From positions 124,001-188,000 of the forward strand of contig NZ_LT700190.1 of assembly GCF_900155425.1 (NCBI RefSeq): DNA of 64,000 bases, written 5' to 3'. Below are positions 25,392-33,900 of the stretch, piece after piece (position 1 is the first letter of the stretch; every line of letters begins with the position of its first letter). The notes under the pieces were generated by a model. The model ran no database searches and was not told the DNA's origin. It saw only the letters and a program-made list of their open reading frames with translations. The DNA comes from Parabacteroides massiliensis. Its GTDB lineage: Bacteria > Bacteroidota > Bacteroidia > Bacteroidales > Tannerellaceae. The translations under genes and the position numbers were made by a program.

Positions 25392-26345
25392 TTACCGACG
25401 TTTGGCGTGGGTAAACTCCATATAATTGCCGATCCACTCGGCCACCATCTCGTTCCCTCTCAGCCGGGGCTTATGAGTCGATTGCACGGAACTTCCACTG
25501 TATCGTATAAACAGTTCCGAATTCGTGTCAATCAAAAAATCCGCTACCGATGTCCAGCAGCCGTTATTGTCTACCTTGATAAGATTCAGCCGTGTCAGCA
25601 AGTCCTCTATTTCCTGATAGGACCTCATTCCGAAGTGCGGCAGTTTGGTGAGCATCCCGCTCTTTCCGCAAGCCTTGTTCACCACGATAAAGTCATACAG
25701 GGTATTCACTCCGCTCTTGATGGCCGCGTTCGTGCAGCGTACCGACAAGCCCAATTCTGTCACGGAAGTAAGCAACATCCGCATGAAATCCCGGTAGGCC
25801 GTCTCTTGGTCCCGCTCGCTGCATATCATATTATCCTTCAGTGCAGAGCACACCATCTCCTTTATCACATCCTTGCTGTTGTCCGCATTGGAACCTTGTC
25901 TTTTCAATAAAAGCTGCAGGTTTCGGTTCTCCCGGATGGTCTCAGCCAGCCGCAGACGCAAAGCAGGTACATCCGCATAATACATTTTCAACCGGATGGA
26001 AGCCGTACGGATATAATACTGCAGGGTAGAGAGACTTATGTCATGTCTGGCAGCTACCGTCGCCATGTCATCATCCTCTGCACATTCGCGGAGCATATCA
26101 CTCAGTTCTGTGCCCAATATATCCGGCCATGTACGGACAAACTGCCGATAAGCGGTAGTCAGTGATCCCTTAACTTTCATGCCGGCATTATCCATACCGA
26201 TGTCATTCATGAATGACTTCAGAGAGGAAACGGACACGTAACCGTCAGCCCCCTGTATATATCCTTTGGACAACCAAAGTCCGATTTTTTCAGGTTGCAG
26301 GCCATACACCTTTTCTATTTCATCATAAGTCATCAGTTTCTCCAT
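25392..26345 (-). CDS. HTH protein with RNA polymerase alpha-CTD-like domain
   Basis: 317 residues. Residues 1-50 look like a small MerR/excisionase-type HTH (MTYDEIEKVYGLQPEKIGLWLSK region). Residues 88-120 look like an HTH of sigma region 4 type (DDDMATVAARHDISLSTLQY). Residues 195-257 closely resemble the C-terminal domain of the RNA polymerase alpha subunit: LGLSVRCTNAAIKSGVNT against E. coli LELTVRSANCLKAEAIHY, and FGMRSYQEIEDLL against LGKKSLTEIKDVL. The equivalents of DNA-contacting Arg265, Asn268, Gly296, Ser299 and Glu302 are present. It is probably a transcription regulator of the element. It lies 12 bases after the 821-residue gene. Confidence 0.75.
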   Translation of the reverse strand: MEKLMTYDEIEKVYGLQPEKIGLWLSKGYIQGADGYVSVSSLKSFMNDIGMDNAGMKVKGSLTTAYRQFVRTWPDILGTELSDMLRECAEDDDMATVAARHDISLSTLQYYIRTASIRLKMYYADVPALRLRLAETIRENRNLQLLLKRQGSNADNSKDVIKEMVCSALKDNMICSERDQETAYRDFMRMLLTSVTELGLSVRCTNAAIKSGVNTLYDFIVVNKACGKSGMLTKLPHFGMRSYQEIEDLLTRLNLIKVDNNGCWTSVADFLIDTNSELFIRYSGSSVQSTHKPRLRGNEMVAEWIGNYMEFTHAKRR

Positions 26346-26357
26346 AATAGTCCTTTT

Positions 26358-28823
26358 TCATCTGTGATAACCCACACGTCGTTTTTCCCCTGAAGCGTCA
26401 TCCTGTAACTGTTGGACTGAACTGCGGATACGTCCCTCGTAAATACCCATGACCCTATTGGACAACTTATCGGCATATTCCTTGGAATATCCATTATCGC
26501 GCTGTGCGTTGGGAATGGCATTAATCAGTTCCTTCGGGGTAATCTCACCTTTCCGGTATGCCATGGACATGGCCACACATTCATCCATCAGCCGGACAAA
26601 AACGGCCTGGTTTTCCTTACTTTGCCACATGTCAACTGCCTTTTCGCTGGGACAGACCAAAGTACAGTACTGGTCAAAGGTTGATTTAGGGTCATACTTC
26701 TGTAGCATGGAATCCACCTTCTCGATATATTCGTCCGTTTGGGAGAATGACTTGTCCAGCGGCGTGTCAGCGGAGAACTGCAATTCCTCGCTGCCGGATA
26801 CCGGGATTGAGATACCCCCTGACACTGACGCAGCCATCTCTTGCGGAGACATAGATCTCTCTGCCCAGAATTCCGTCATCCGGTCAGCCAAGGACGTCAC
26901 ATCATTTCCTGTCCTGGGATTGTACGGCTCATAGCATGGGCACTGAAACAGTTCTTCTGCCGTAAGGTCACCATTCCGGTAAGCCAGTGCTTCCGCTCCC
27001 ACCTGACGAATAATATCTTTCAGGGTTTCCGGTTCGCGCATCATCATGTCATCGACATACTCTGCCGGGAACGGCAATACCCTGCGGTCCTCCATGTCCA
27101 CCCGAATCATCGGTCCGTATTTCTCATGAATCAGTTCCAGCCTGTCCAGCAGGTTTGACTCGGTCCCCTGTAAGATGACCGGTCCGTTAGCAGATGTCAG
27201 GTTGTATTGTCCCGGCTGTTGCCGCGCATCGGTCCGCTCGCGCACCTGTCCGGATGTGTAGTGTTGCACATCCTCTTGGGAAAGGTTATGTCTCAACAGC
27301 GCGTCCTTCAAGACTGCCGATTTCAGAATATCCGTATTCGCCAGTCTTTCGATGACACCTTCAGCCACCCCAACTTTGTGCAAACTATAGATCAAGCCTG
27401 CCAAAGCTTCAGCCGCATCCGGTTGGATCTTTCCGTCCGGTCCCTTTATTGAACCTTTCCGGTACATCTCCACCAGCTTGTCCACCTTCTGATATTCCAA
27501 GCTGATGATTGCCGGGGTAGCGTATATCTCGTCTATCTGTCTGTTTAATGACTCCAAGTCAGCTTTGAGCAGAGAATAATTTTCAGATACCATGAAATTT
27601 CTGTCCGTATACATCCCTTCAGCCAGTTCGAGGCAAGCGACATTCTTCCGGTGCACCAGGTAAAAATACTCCATCAAAGGGGACATACCCACACCGTCAT
27701 TCGTGTTTACCGCCACTCTTGCCAGTTCCTGCACGGACTGCATGTACATCTGCCTGCTGCGGATATTGTTCTGGTTAAACATGCCCATATAAAACTGCTT
27801 GGCCATTTCCTGCACCGCCTCGTTGTTGCCGGCCTGTTGTGCGAGCGATATCATCTCGGCCTTTTCCTTGTCATTACCGTTTCTGAAGCGTTCCGGACCG
27901 TCTTTTTTCCATCCCTCATTAAAATCATACCTATTGACCACCTTGGTAACTTCTGCCGTACCATCTCGTCCTACCAAGCAGTGATCTTGAATCCTGCAAT
28001 GGAACAACTGCAGTGTGTTAATCTGCTCATACGGCATATTCAGAAGTTTCACATAGCATTCATGGTCCCAACAACTCACCGACGGTTCAACATGATTTAT
28101 GTATTTCAGCATCTCGTACAACTGCTTGCTGTCCATAAAATCGAACAGTTGCTTGGCATGTTCCGAGCACTGAACCAACCTATCCTTCAGTTCTTCCGGG
28201 TCATTACTGAGCTTGCTTTCCTCCAATATCTGAAGTACACAATCGCCATCCTCCTTCGCTATAGCCCGGTTCAGTTCGGCTCTCTCCATCAGCTTGTCCT
28301 GTTGATCATTAAAGAAACCGAACAACATTTGCTGATCCGGAGTCATCTCGCCCTGTGTCAAGTCATTTTTGTACCTCCAATAACCTTCCCGAAGGGAAAA
28401 TGACGTATCCGGCAAATTATCAGTGGTCAATCTATACAAAGCTTCTGATGCACGTTGTATGGGTTTGTTCAGCCATTTCATGTAGGGATAGATATTGTCT
28501 ATCCGATACGTAGAGATGATATGTTCTGGAACTCCGTTAAGGAAGTTCTTACGATAATAGTAAGTCAGGTCCAAAAGCGTTCCTGTCTTGACATGTTTCC
28601 CATTGCTGTCATAAAGTTCGAATCCGATATATTCACCGTCCTTATTCCTTACAACTACAGCTGTACCCTTCTCTCCTCTCAGCCGTTTCCAGGCATACTT
28701 CCCCCCCTTAACCGACAACCGTCCCAGATGCCGGCCACCCCACATGAGCAGCTTTGCCGTATACCGCAAGGGTACGACTACCAGCCACTTCAACACAGTT
28801 CCTACAGCTTTGAACAAATTCAT
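26358..28823 (-). CDS. 821-residue protein with shared AYRNGEI modules
   Basis: The first ~45 residues hold a hydrophobic and basic stretch (TVLKWLVVVPLRYTAKLLMWGG) that may attach it to the inner membrane, followed by a basic segment. Most of the rest is helical and soluble. The C-terminal third contains two copies (about 608-660 and 748-798) of a module also found twice in the 804-residue protein: AEALAYRNGDLTAEELF and AMSMAYRKGEITPKELI, each followed after some 20 residues by 'LADRMTEFWAER'-type helix. It overlaps nothing and is 10 bases from the upstream gene. Function unknown. Confidence 0.7.
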   Translation of the reverse strand: MNLFKAVGTVLKWLVVVPLRYTAKLLMWGGRHLGRLSVKGGKYAWKRLRGEKGTAVVVRNKDGEYIGFELYDSNGKHVKTGTLLDLTYYYRKNFLNGVPEHIISTYRIDNIYPYMKWLNKPIQRASEALYRLTTDNLPDTSFSLREGYWRYKNDLTQGEMTPDQQMLFGFFNDQQDKLMERAELNRAIAKEDGDCVLQILEESKLSNDPEELKDRLVQCSEHAKQLFDFMDSKQLYEMLKYINHVEPSVSCWDHECYVKLLNMPYEQINTLQLFHCRIQDHCLVGRDGTAEVTKVVNRYDFNEGWKKDGPERFRNGNDKEKAEMISLAQQAGNNEAVQEMAKQFYMGMFNQNNIRSRQMYMQSVQELARVAVNTNDGVGMSPLMEYFYLVHRKNVACLELAEGMYTDRNFMVSENYSLLKADLESLNRQIDEIYATPAIISLEYQKVDKLVEMYRKGSIKGPDGKIQPDAAEALAGLIYSLHKVGVAEGVIERLANTDILKSAVLKDALLRHNLSQEDVQHYTSGQVRERTDARQQPGQYNLTSANGPVILQGTESNLLDRLELIHEKYGPMIRVDMEDRRVLPFPAEYVDDMMMREPETLKDIIRQVGAEALAYRNGDLTAEELFQCPCYEPYNPRTGNDVTSLADRMTEFWAERSMSPQEMAASVSGGISIPVSGSEELQFSADTPLDKSFSQTDEYIEKVDSMLQKYDPKSTFDQYCTLVCPSEKAVDMWQSKENQAVFVRLMDECVAMSMAYRKGEITPKELINAIPNAQRDNGYSKEYADKLSNRVMGIYEGRIRSSVQQLQDDASGEKRRVGYHR

Positions 28824-28833
28824 AACGATTCAG

Positions 28834-30471
28834 TTAAAGGTTATATATTTCTTTTACCTCAGAGGGGGAAAGCCGGCTTGTCACCGTTTTGACAACGGCC
28901 AGTTCTGTCAGCATCTTCCCACTCAAGTACAACTTATACAAGGTCAAATCATTTTCCGGATAGAAAGCCGGTCTATGTCCAGCAGGTATCTGCAAAATCT
29001 GTTGCTCGGTCCAGCTCAGCTTTTCTATCAGCTCAGGTGTCATTCCGTCCTTCCGGATTTCTGTCAGCAGCTCCATACGGTTCCGTTGCAGCGCATCATA
29101 CTTACCGGCGCCATTAGGGAGCACAGTTCCACCAGAGGCAGCAACCGCTGGAACCGTACACACCGGTTCAGCCTTGTCGGGTTTCGATTGTTCCGGCATC
29201 ACAAAAACGGACTTCAATTTTTCCTGCAAATCACTGTTCATAGTCTCCTGAAACTCGTGCACATACATATCATATACAAGCCCGTATTGTTCTGTGCCAG
29301 CATCCTGAAGGGCTATCTGTATGTCAGCGATAATACCGTCACATTCCTCTTCGTCCTCCGTATCACGCAATTCGTGGAAAAGTTGCCAGATAGACTCCTG
29401 CAGCTTCATGTCAAGTACAGCAGTCTGAACCTTCTGACCGGTGGCAACCGCAGCGGTCTGCTTATTGGCAGATCGGGCATGGTAAGCTTCCGAGATTGCA
29501 TCGAACGCCTTTTGCGCAGTGTGTTTGAGCGCAGTGAAGTCGTTGGAATCCACACCTTCCTTCATAGGAACCTGAAGATGATAGAATTCGTAGAACGGGT
29601 CTATTTTGTACAGAAGACCCTTTTCGATGGATTTAGGCCCCTTGGATGCCAACACCTGCAAGCGTTTGGAATCATTCTCCTGAACCAAACTCTGTACAGC
29701 CTCCATATCAGAGTCGTCAAGCTCACATTCCTCTTCGACTCCATCCCATGAGAAAGAGAAACTGCCTGTCATGGTCAGTTTGGCAAACTGGTGTATCTGG
29801 TCCCGTCTTATGGACCTGTCCTGAGCGTTCAAATCAGCGTTCTGCATATTCATATTTCTACGCGCGGGATTTTCTTCGCCGGAACCTCCCGAAGCCTGGT
29901 ACATCCGTTGCTGGTCCGTCAAGGTCCAGTCCGAAGAACCGGGAATACGTATACCCAGTACCTGATTGATGAATGTCTTTTCCGCACGGTTGCTGAAGGG
30001 GATGAAAATGTCACTGTCATACCGTTTGACCAGGAACTTGAACTGCTCTTCTGCCGTCAGTTCCTTCCAGTCGTTGATATGGCTGGTGACCAATTCCTGC
30101 CGGAAACGGTCTGAAGGTATCCAGGGGGAGTTCTCGCATATATTGTCCAGATAAGACTTGTTCGGGATATAGAAATGGTAATACTTATCTTCTTCGGGAA
30201 TGCACATGACACATTCGATACGTTTGTTCTTCAGTACCCGAAGCGTACAGTTCTGATCCCAGTCTGTAAACGAGCAGTCAGCCAGCTTGGGGGCAGTATG
30301 TTTTTGTATGTATGCAGCATACTGTTTCGCGTAGCTCTCATGATTCTTGAAAGCGGCCAGATCCGCTTCCAGATCAACAACGGACATACCGAAATGCTCA
30401 GCAACAGATGTCGCCTGATAGCATCCGGAATCCAGCCAACAGATAGCAATTATCTTTTCTTCATCACTCAT
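28834..30471 (-). CDS. first gene of the accessory operon, unknown 545-residue protein
   Basis: No signal peptide. The N-terminus (LDSGCYQATSVAEHFGMSVV) could be a degenerate HTH. The middle holds strand-rich segments (CTLRVLKNKRIECVMCIPEE) and the C-terminal third is helical, with a proline/alanine linker near 430. It begins the leftward operon that continues to the relaxase, and a concentric inverted repeat lies 43-75 bases upstream of its ATG. Not recognised as a known family. Confidence 0.68.
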   Translation of the reverse strand: MSDEEKIIAICWLDSGCYQATSVAEHFGMSVVDLEADLAAFKNHESYAKQYAAYIQKHTAPKLADCSFTDWDQNCTLRVLKNKRIECVMCIPEEDKYYHFYIPNKSYLDNICENSPWIPSDRFRQELVTSHINDWKELTAEEQFKFLVKRYDSDIFIPFSNRAEKTFINQVLGIRIPGSSDWTLTDQQRMYQASGGSGEENPARRNMNMQNADLNAQDRSIRRDQIHQFAKLTMTGSFSFSWDGVEEECELDDSDMEAVQSLVQENDSKRLQVLASKGPKSIEKGLLYKIDPFYEFYHLQVPMKEGVDSNDFTALKHTAQKAFDAISEAYHARSANKQTAAVATGQKVQTAVLDMKLQESIWQLFHELRDTEDEEECDGIIADIQIALQDAGTEQYGLVYDMYVHEFQETMNSDLQEKLKSVFVMPEQSKPDKAEPVCTVPAVAASGGTVLPNGAGKYDALQRNRMELLTEIRKDGMTPELIEKLSWTEQQILQIPAGHRPAFYPENDLTLYKLYLSGKMLTELAVVKTVTSRLSPSEVKEIYNL

Positions 30472-30513
30472 AGTTGAAAGCGTTTTGGTTGATTTTCATG
30501 CGAATATAAAACA

Positions 30514-30546
30514 AATTGCCGAAATTCAATTGAAAATCAGGCAATT
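30514..30546. promoter_or_regulatory. concentric inverted repeats, likely operator of accessory operon
   Basis: AATTGCC (30514-30520) and GGCAATT (30540-30546) form a perfect 7-bp inverted repeat; the palindrome TTCAATTGAA (30525-30534) lies inside with the same centre (about 30530). The site is in the AT-rich leader just upstream of the 545-residue gene. A regulator binding site is the simplest reading; an origin-of-transfer element is possible. No convincing TAnnTTTG box is seen. Confidence 0.45.
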
Positions 30547-30876
30547 AATTTTTACAATCAACATATAATAATACTTAATTTATAGTAAATAAATCCTAAT
30601 ATATAAGTACAAAAGGCTCGCAAACGCCCTATTGAAAGGACTTGGAGAAGAAATGACAATCAACCGATGAAAAAGGGCACTGAACGGGATAACAAAGAAT
30701 AGAAACACAAAAAAAGGGGGTGTGTCGTAATGCACGATGCACCCCCTCCTGTAGTTTTGAGTTTACACAAAATTGGGGATAGTCCCTCAAGGATAGACCC
30801 TTCGTTACGGAGAACCGCTTCACGGACGACTTTCATTACATTTTGCCTGATCAATTCCAGTTTGAAGACATAACAT
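30547..30876 (-). other. gap between conjugative element and surface locus
   Basis: The part to about 30620 is very AT-rich leader. The rest has a possible small frame on the minus strand (30854-30660, 64 residues, containing MKVVREAVLRNEGSILEGL) that runs into a terminator at 30746-30709. The frame has no recognisable family and may be a remnant or chance. The border of the conjugative element could lie here, but no direct repeats or integrase were found to prove it. Confidence 0.3.
30709..30746 (-). terminator. rho-independent terminator
   Basis: On the minus strand GGGGGTG (30746-30740), a 17-base loop, CACCCCC (30722-30716) and a run of T. It ends the short reading frame upstream or catches read-through from the surface-protein operon. 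Confidence 0.65.
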
Positions 30877-30922
30877 GATAGATAAAGAAAGGCCGGAAAT
30901 TTCCGATCTTTCTTTATCTATC
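30877..30922 (-). terminator. strong terminator of the surface-protein operon
   Basis: A perfect 15-bp stem GATAGATAAAGAAAG / CTTTCTTTATCTATC encloses the palindrome CGGAAATTTCCG. It begins 12 bases after the stop of the 2536-residue gene. Confidence 0.75.
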
Positions 30923-30933
30923 TCACGCACATG

Positions 30934-33900
30934 TTATTTCTTAATCAGCTTCACCGTTTTCTTCTGCTCATCTCCCGCCAGGATATGCAACAGATAGAAA
31001 CCACTCGGCTGGTCGCCCATGAACAGATCTACATTACCCTCACAAGAGGAAACCTGTTTCACCTGCTTACCCGTAAAGTCAAACAGGATAAGACGGCTCT
31101 TCGCCGGCAAAACGCCCACATGGACATAATCGGCTACTTGCGTAGGATAGACTTGTACGATAATCGTTTCCACATTCTCATTAGCAGTCGGATCATCGGG
31201 ATCACCACCATCGGGGTTATCAGGATCTTCGCCTCCGGGGGTGTCAGGATTGTCCGGATCACTGCCAGTAGCTTCAAAATGCGCTTCCAGTTTGGCATCC
31301 CCGGTAACCTTATATATAAATCGTTCCTCCATCGAGACTCTGTTTCCTTCAATAAACCATCCGGCAAACCGATATCCATCATTCGGCGTTGCGATCAGTT
31401 CCAAAGAACTGTCAAACTCGTAATAACCGGTTCCGAAAGTGACAAAACCTTGGGAAGCATCATAAGAGATTTCGATCTTATAAGAGATTGGATCGAAATT
31501 GGCGACAAGCGTCTGGTCCACGATTGCGGTATGCAAATAGGTCTCTTCAGTCGACACGGTCCGGTCATTGATCGTCCAAGTCTTAAACTGATAGCCTTTG
31601 TTTGCCTTTGCTACAAATTCTGCATTCTTTCCATAATTGACTTGTATGGAACTGGGAGTAACAGTTCCCGCCTTTTCCGGATCGGCCAAAGCTGTTAAAG
31701 AGACTTTTCCACTCGCTACCTGGTTCCAAACAACCGAAAAGTCCCCTTCACCGGTAAAACCTTCGGAATCCTTAATCTTAGATGTTAAGATCGTCAATGT
31801 ATAGACTCCGTTTTGCTTGGTAAGAGTTGACAAATCCAATGTATATGTGTTTTGTTGTTGTTGTTTAAACTGGAGCCCTTTCGTATCCACTTTTTCGCCT
31901 TGATAATATAATTCTACCATACTTGGGATTAAAGCATCCGATAAAACGGCTTTGTTGAACTTGATCGTAATTGTTCCGACTGGAGAGGTTGCCACCTGAT
32001 CCTCTTCAGGCAAACCTGTAATGGATTCTATCGCCAGTGTAGTTTTCGGACGCTCTTCAAAGACTAACCGGAAAGAGCCGGAAGAAGTGGCTTTTGTCAC
32101 CGGACCGTCTTCGAAATAATCTACCACATGAATCAGATATTCATACTTCGGGTCTTTTCCATCCCGCAATGTACGATCGGTTTGCCATACTTTACGGGTA
32201 TCCAGATCTGTATCTTCGTTCACACTGAGCAACTTCAACCGTCCACCGGTCTCATCCGGAATATTGATATAATTCCATCCGTTAGCCGAAGGAGTAATAT
32301 CCAACTTATATTCGGTATCCGATATTTTCTGCAATTCAGCGGAAGTAGCTTTGACAACTGGGGCAGTCGTACCATCCGTCAGGTACATCCTATCCGGGAA
32401 ATCCAAATCATCTTCCAGATCATTCACCATAAAACCGGTAACTTTTGGATTAACCGACTCATTCACCCGAATACCCCGAATCAACTCATGGACACGCACT
32501 GTGTCCAACAGGGACAAATCAGAATTACCATAGCTAGTTTCATGGGTCGCCTCCACTTTATAGTCCGTAAAATGTCCCTGTAACGTACTGGTCATCCACC
32601 ATTGGGCATAAGCGGTCTTTCCTGCTTTAATTGTTCCAAAATCGTTTTGCACGCTTTCGCCCATTATAACAGATTCGGCTTCACCATTCAATTGCGAACT
32701 CTTGATTTTGAAATCTACCAACAGCCCTTTTTCATTATATTCTATTTTAGGTTGTCGAGTGACCATACTTACATTTTTAGCATCCCCCGCACCCACGTTA
32801 TGAATCAGCAACGAGAATTCAGACGGGATCATCGGTTCAACCACATCTTTTGTAAAAGGATCGTCCCCTAAAATATCACGTTGCACGAAGTAATCCATAG
32901 ACAGATTCGGAGAAGGGCTGACGGTCATGGTTACCGGGAACAAGTCGCGAGTCACCTCCAAGCCGGTAAACGGATCGAGATAAGAGAGCGTTCCACCGAA
33001 CGTGTATTCTTTTGGGCCGGTCGGGGCGGCATACTTGGTCGGGATAAACTCAATCGTTGCAACTCCTGTCTCTCCATGAGCCAATGCCCAAACTCCATCA
33101 AGCTGGCCAGTAAATCCCTGGATTTCTTTAGGAGATATTTGGATTTCTCTCACAGTAGCGACACTTCCATCTTCACTAATAACCTCCAAGTTCAACTTGA
33201 CATTTTTCATCGACTCTGACTCATGTCCATTCTTAACCATTAGAGTACCTTTAAATGCTTGACGAGTCAACACCATTGTCTGTTCAAACTTCAAAGCAAC
33301 AGAAGAGCATACCGATTGACTGGATTCGTCCAACTTAGATGCTAACAATACATATTGGTCAGCGAAATACTCTTCTATACCAGCATAGCCTTTTTCTTGC
33401 GCATACTGTTTATGTTCCTGTATTTTGTTTGAACAGTTCAATATTTTTTGTAGATCCATCCGATTTTCAACAGCTTTATTTGCTTGCGTATTATTCCAGC
33501 GCTCGACAAAATCTCTAAAAGTTTGTTCACCCACACAAGAAGGTTTGTAAACCACTACATTCTCGTACACAGCTTGATGATCCATATCAAACTGATCTAA
33601 ACAAGTTATTAACTCATCCATAGAACAATCATACCATTCTTTTGAATCACCTAGAATTTCATGCATAATGTCCATATAACTTTGCAATCCTTCCTCTGCT
33701 TTTATAGCGACATTAGAAAAATCGGTTATATAAGCCGGAATGTGACCATTCGTTCCGCTTTTAGTCTGATACAGATGATCACAAGCATGAGCAAAATCAT
33801 GTAGACAATTCAAAACATCGGCTGCTATTCCTAAACCTTTTACTAACTTCCGCGCTCTTCGTTTAAATATATCTTTCTGCTCGTCCGTTTTTCCTTTCAA

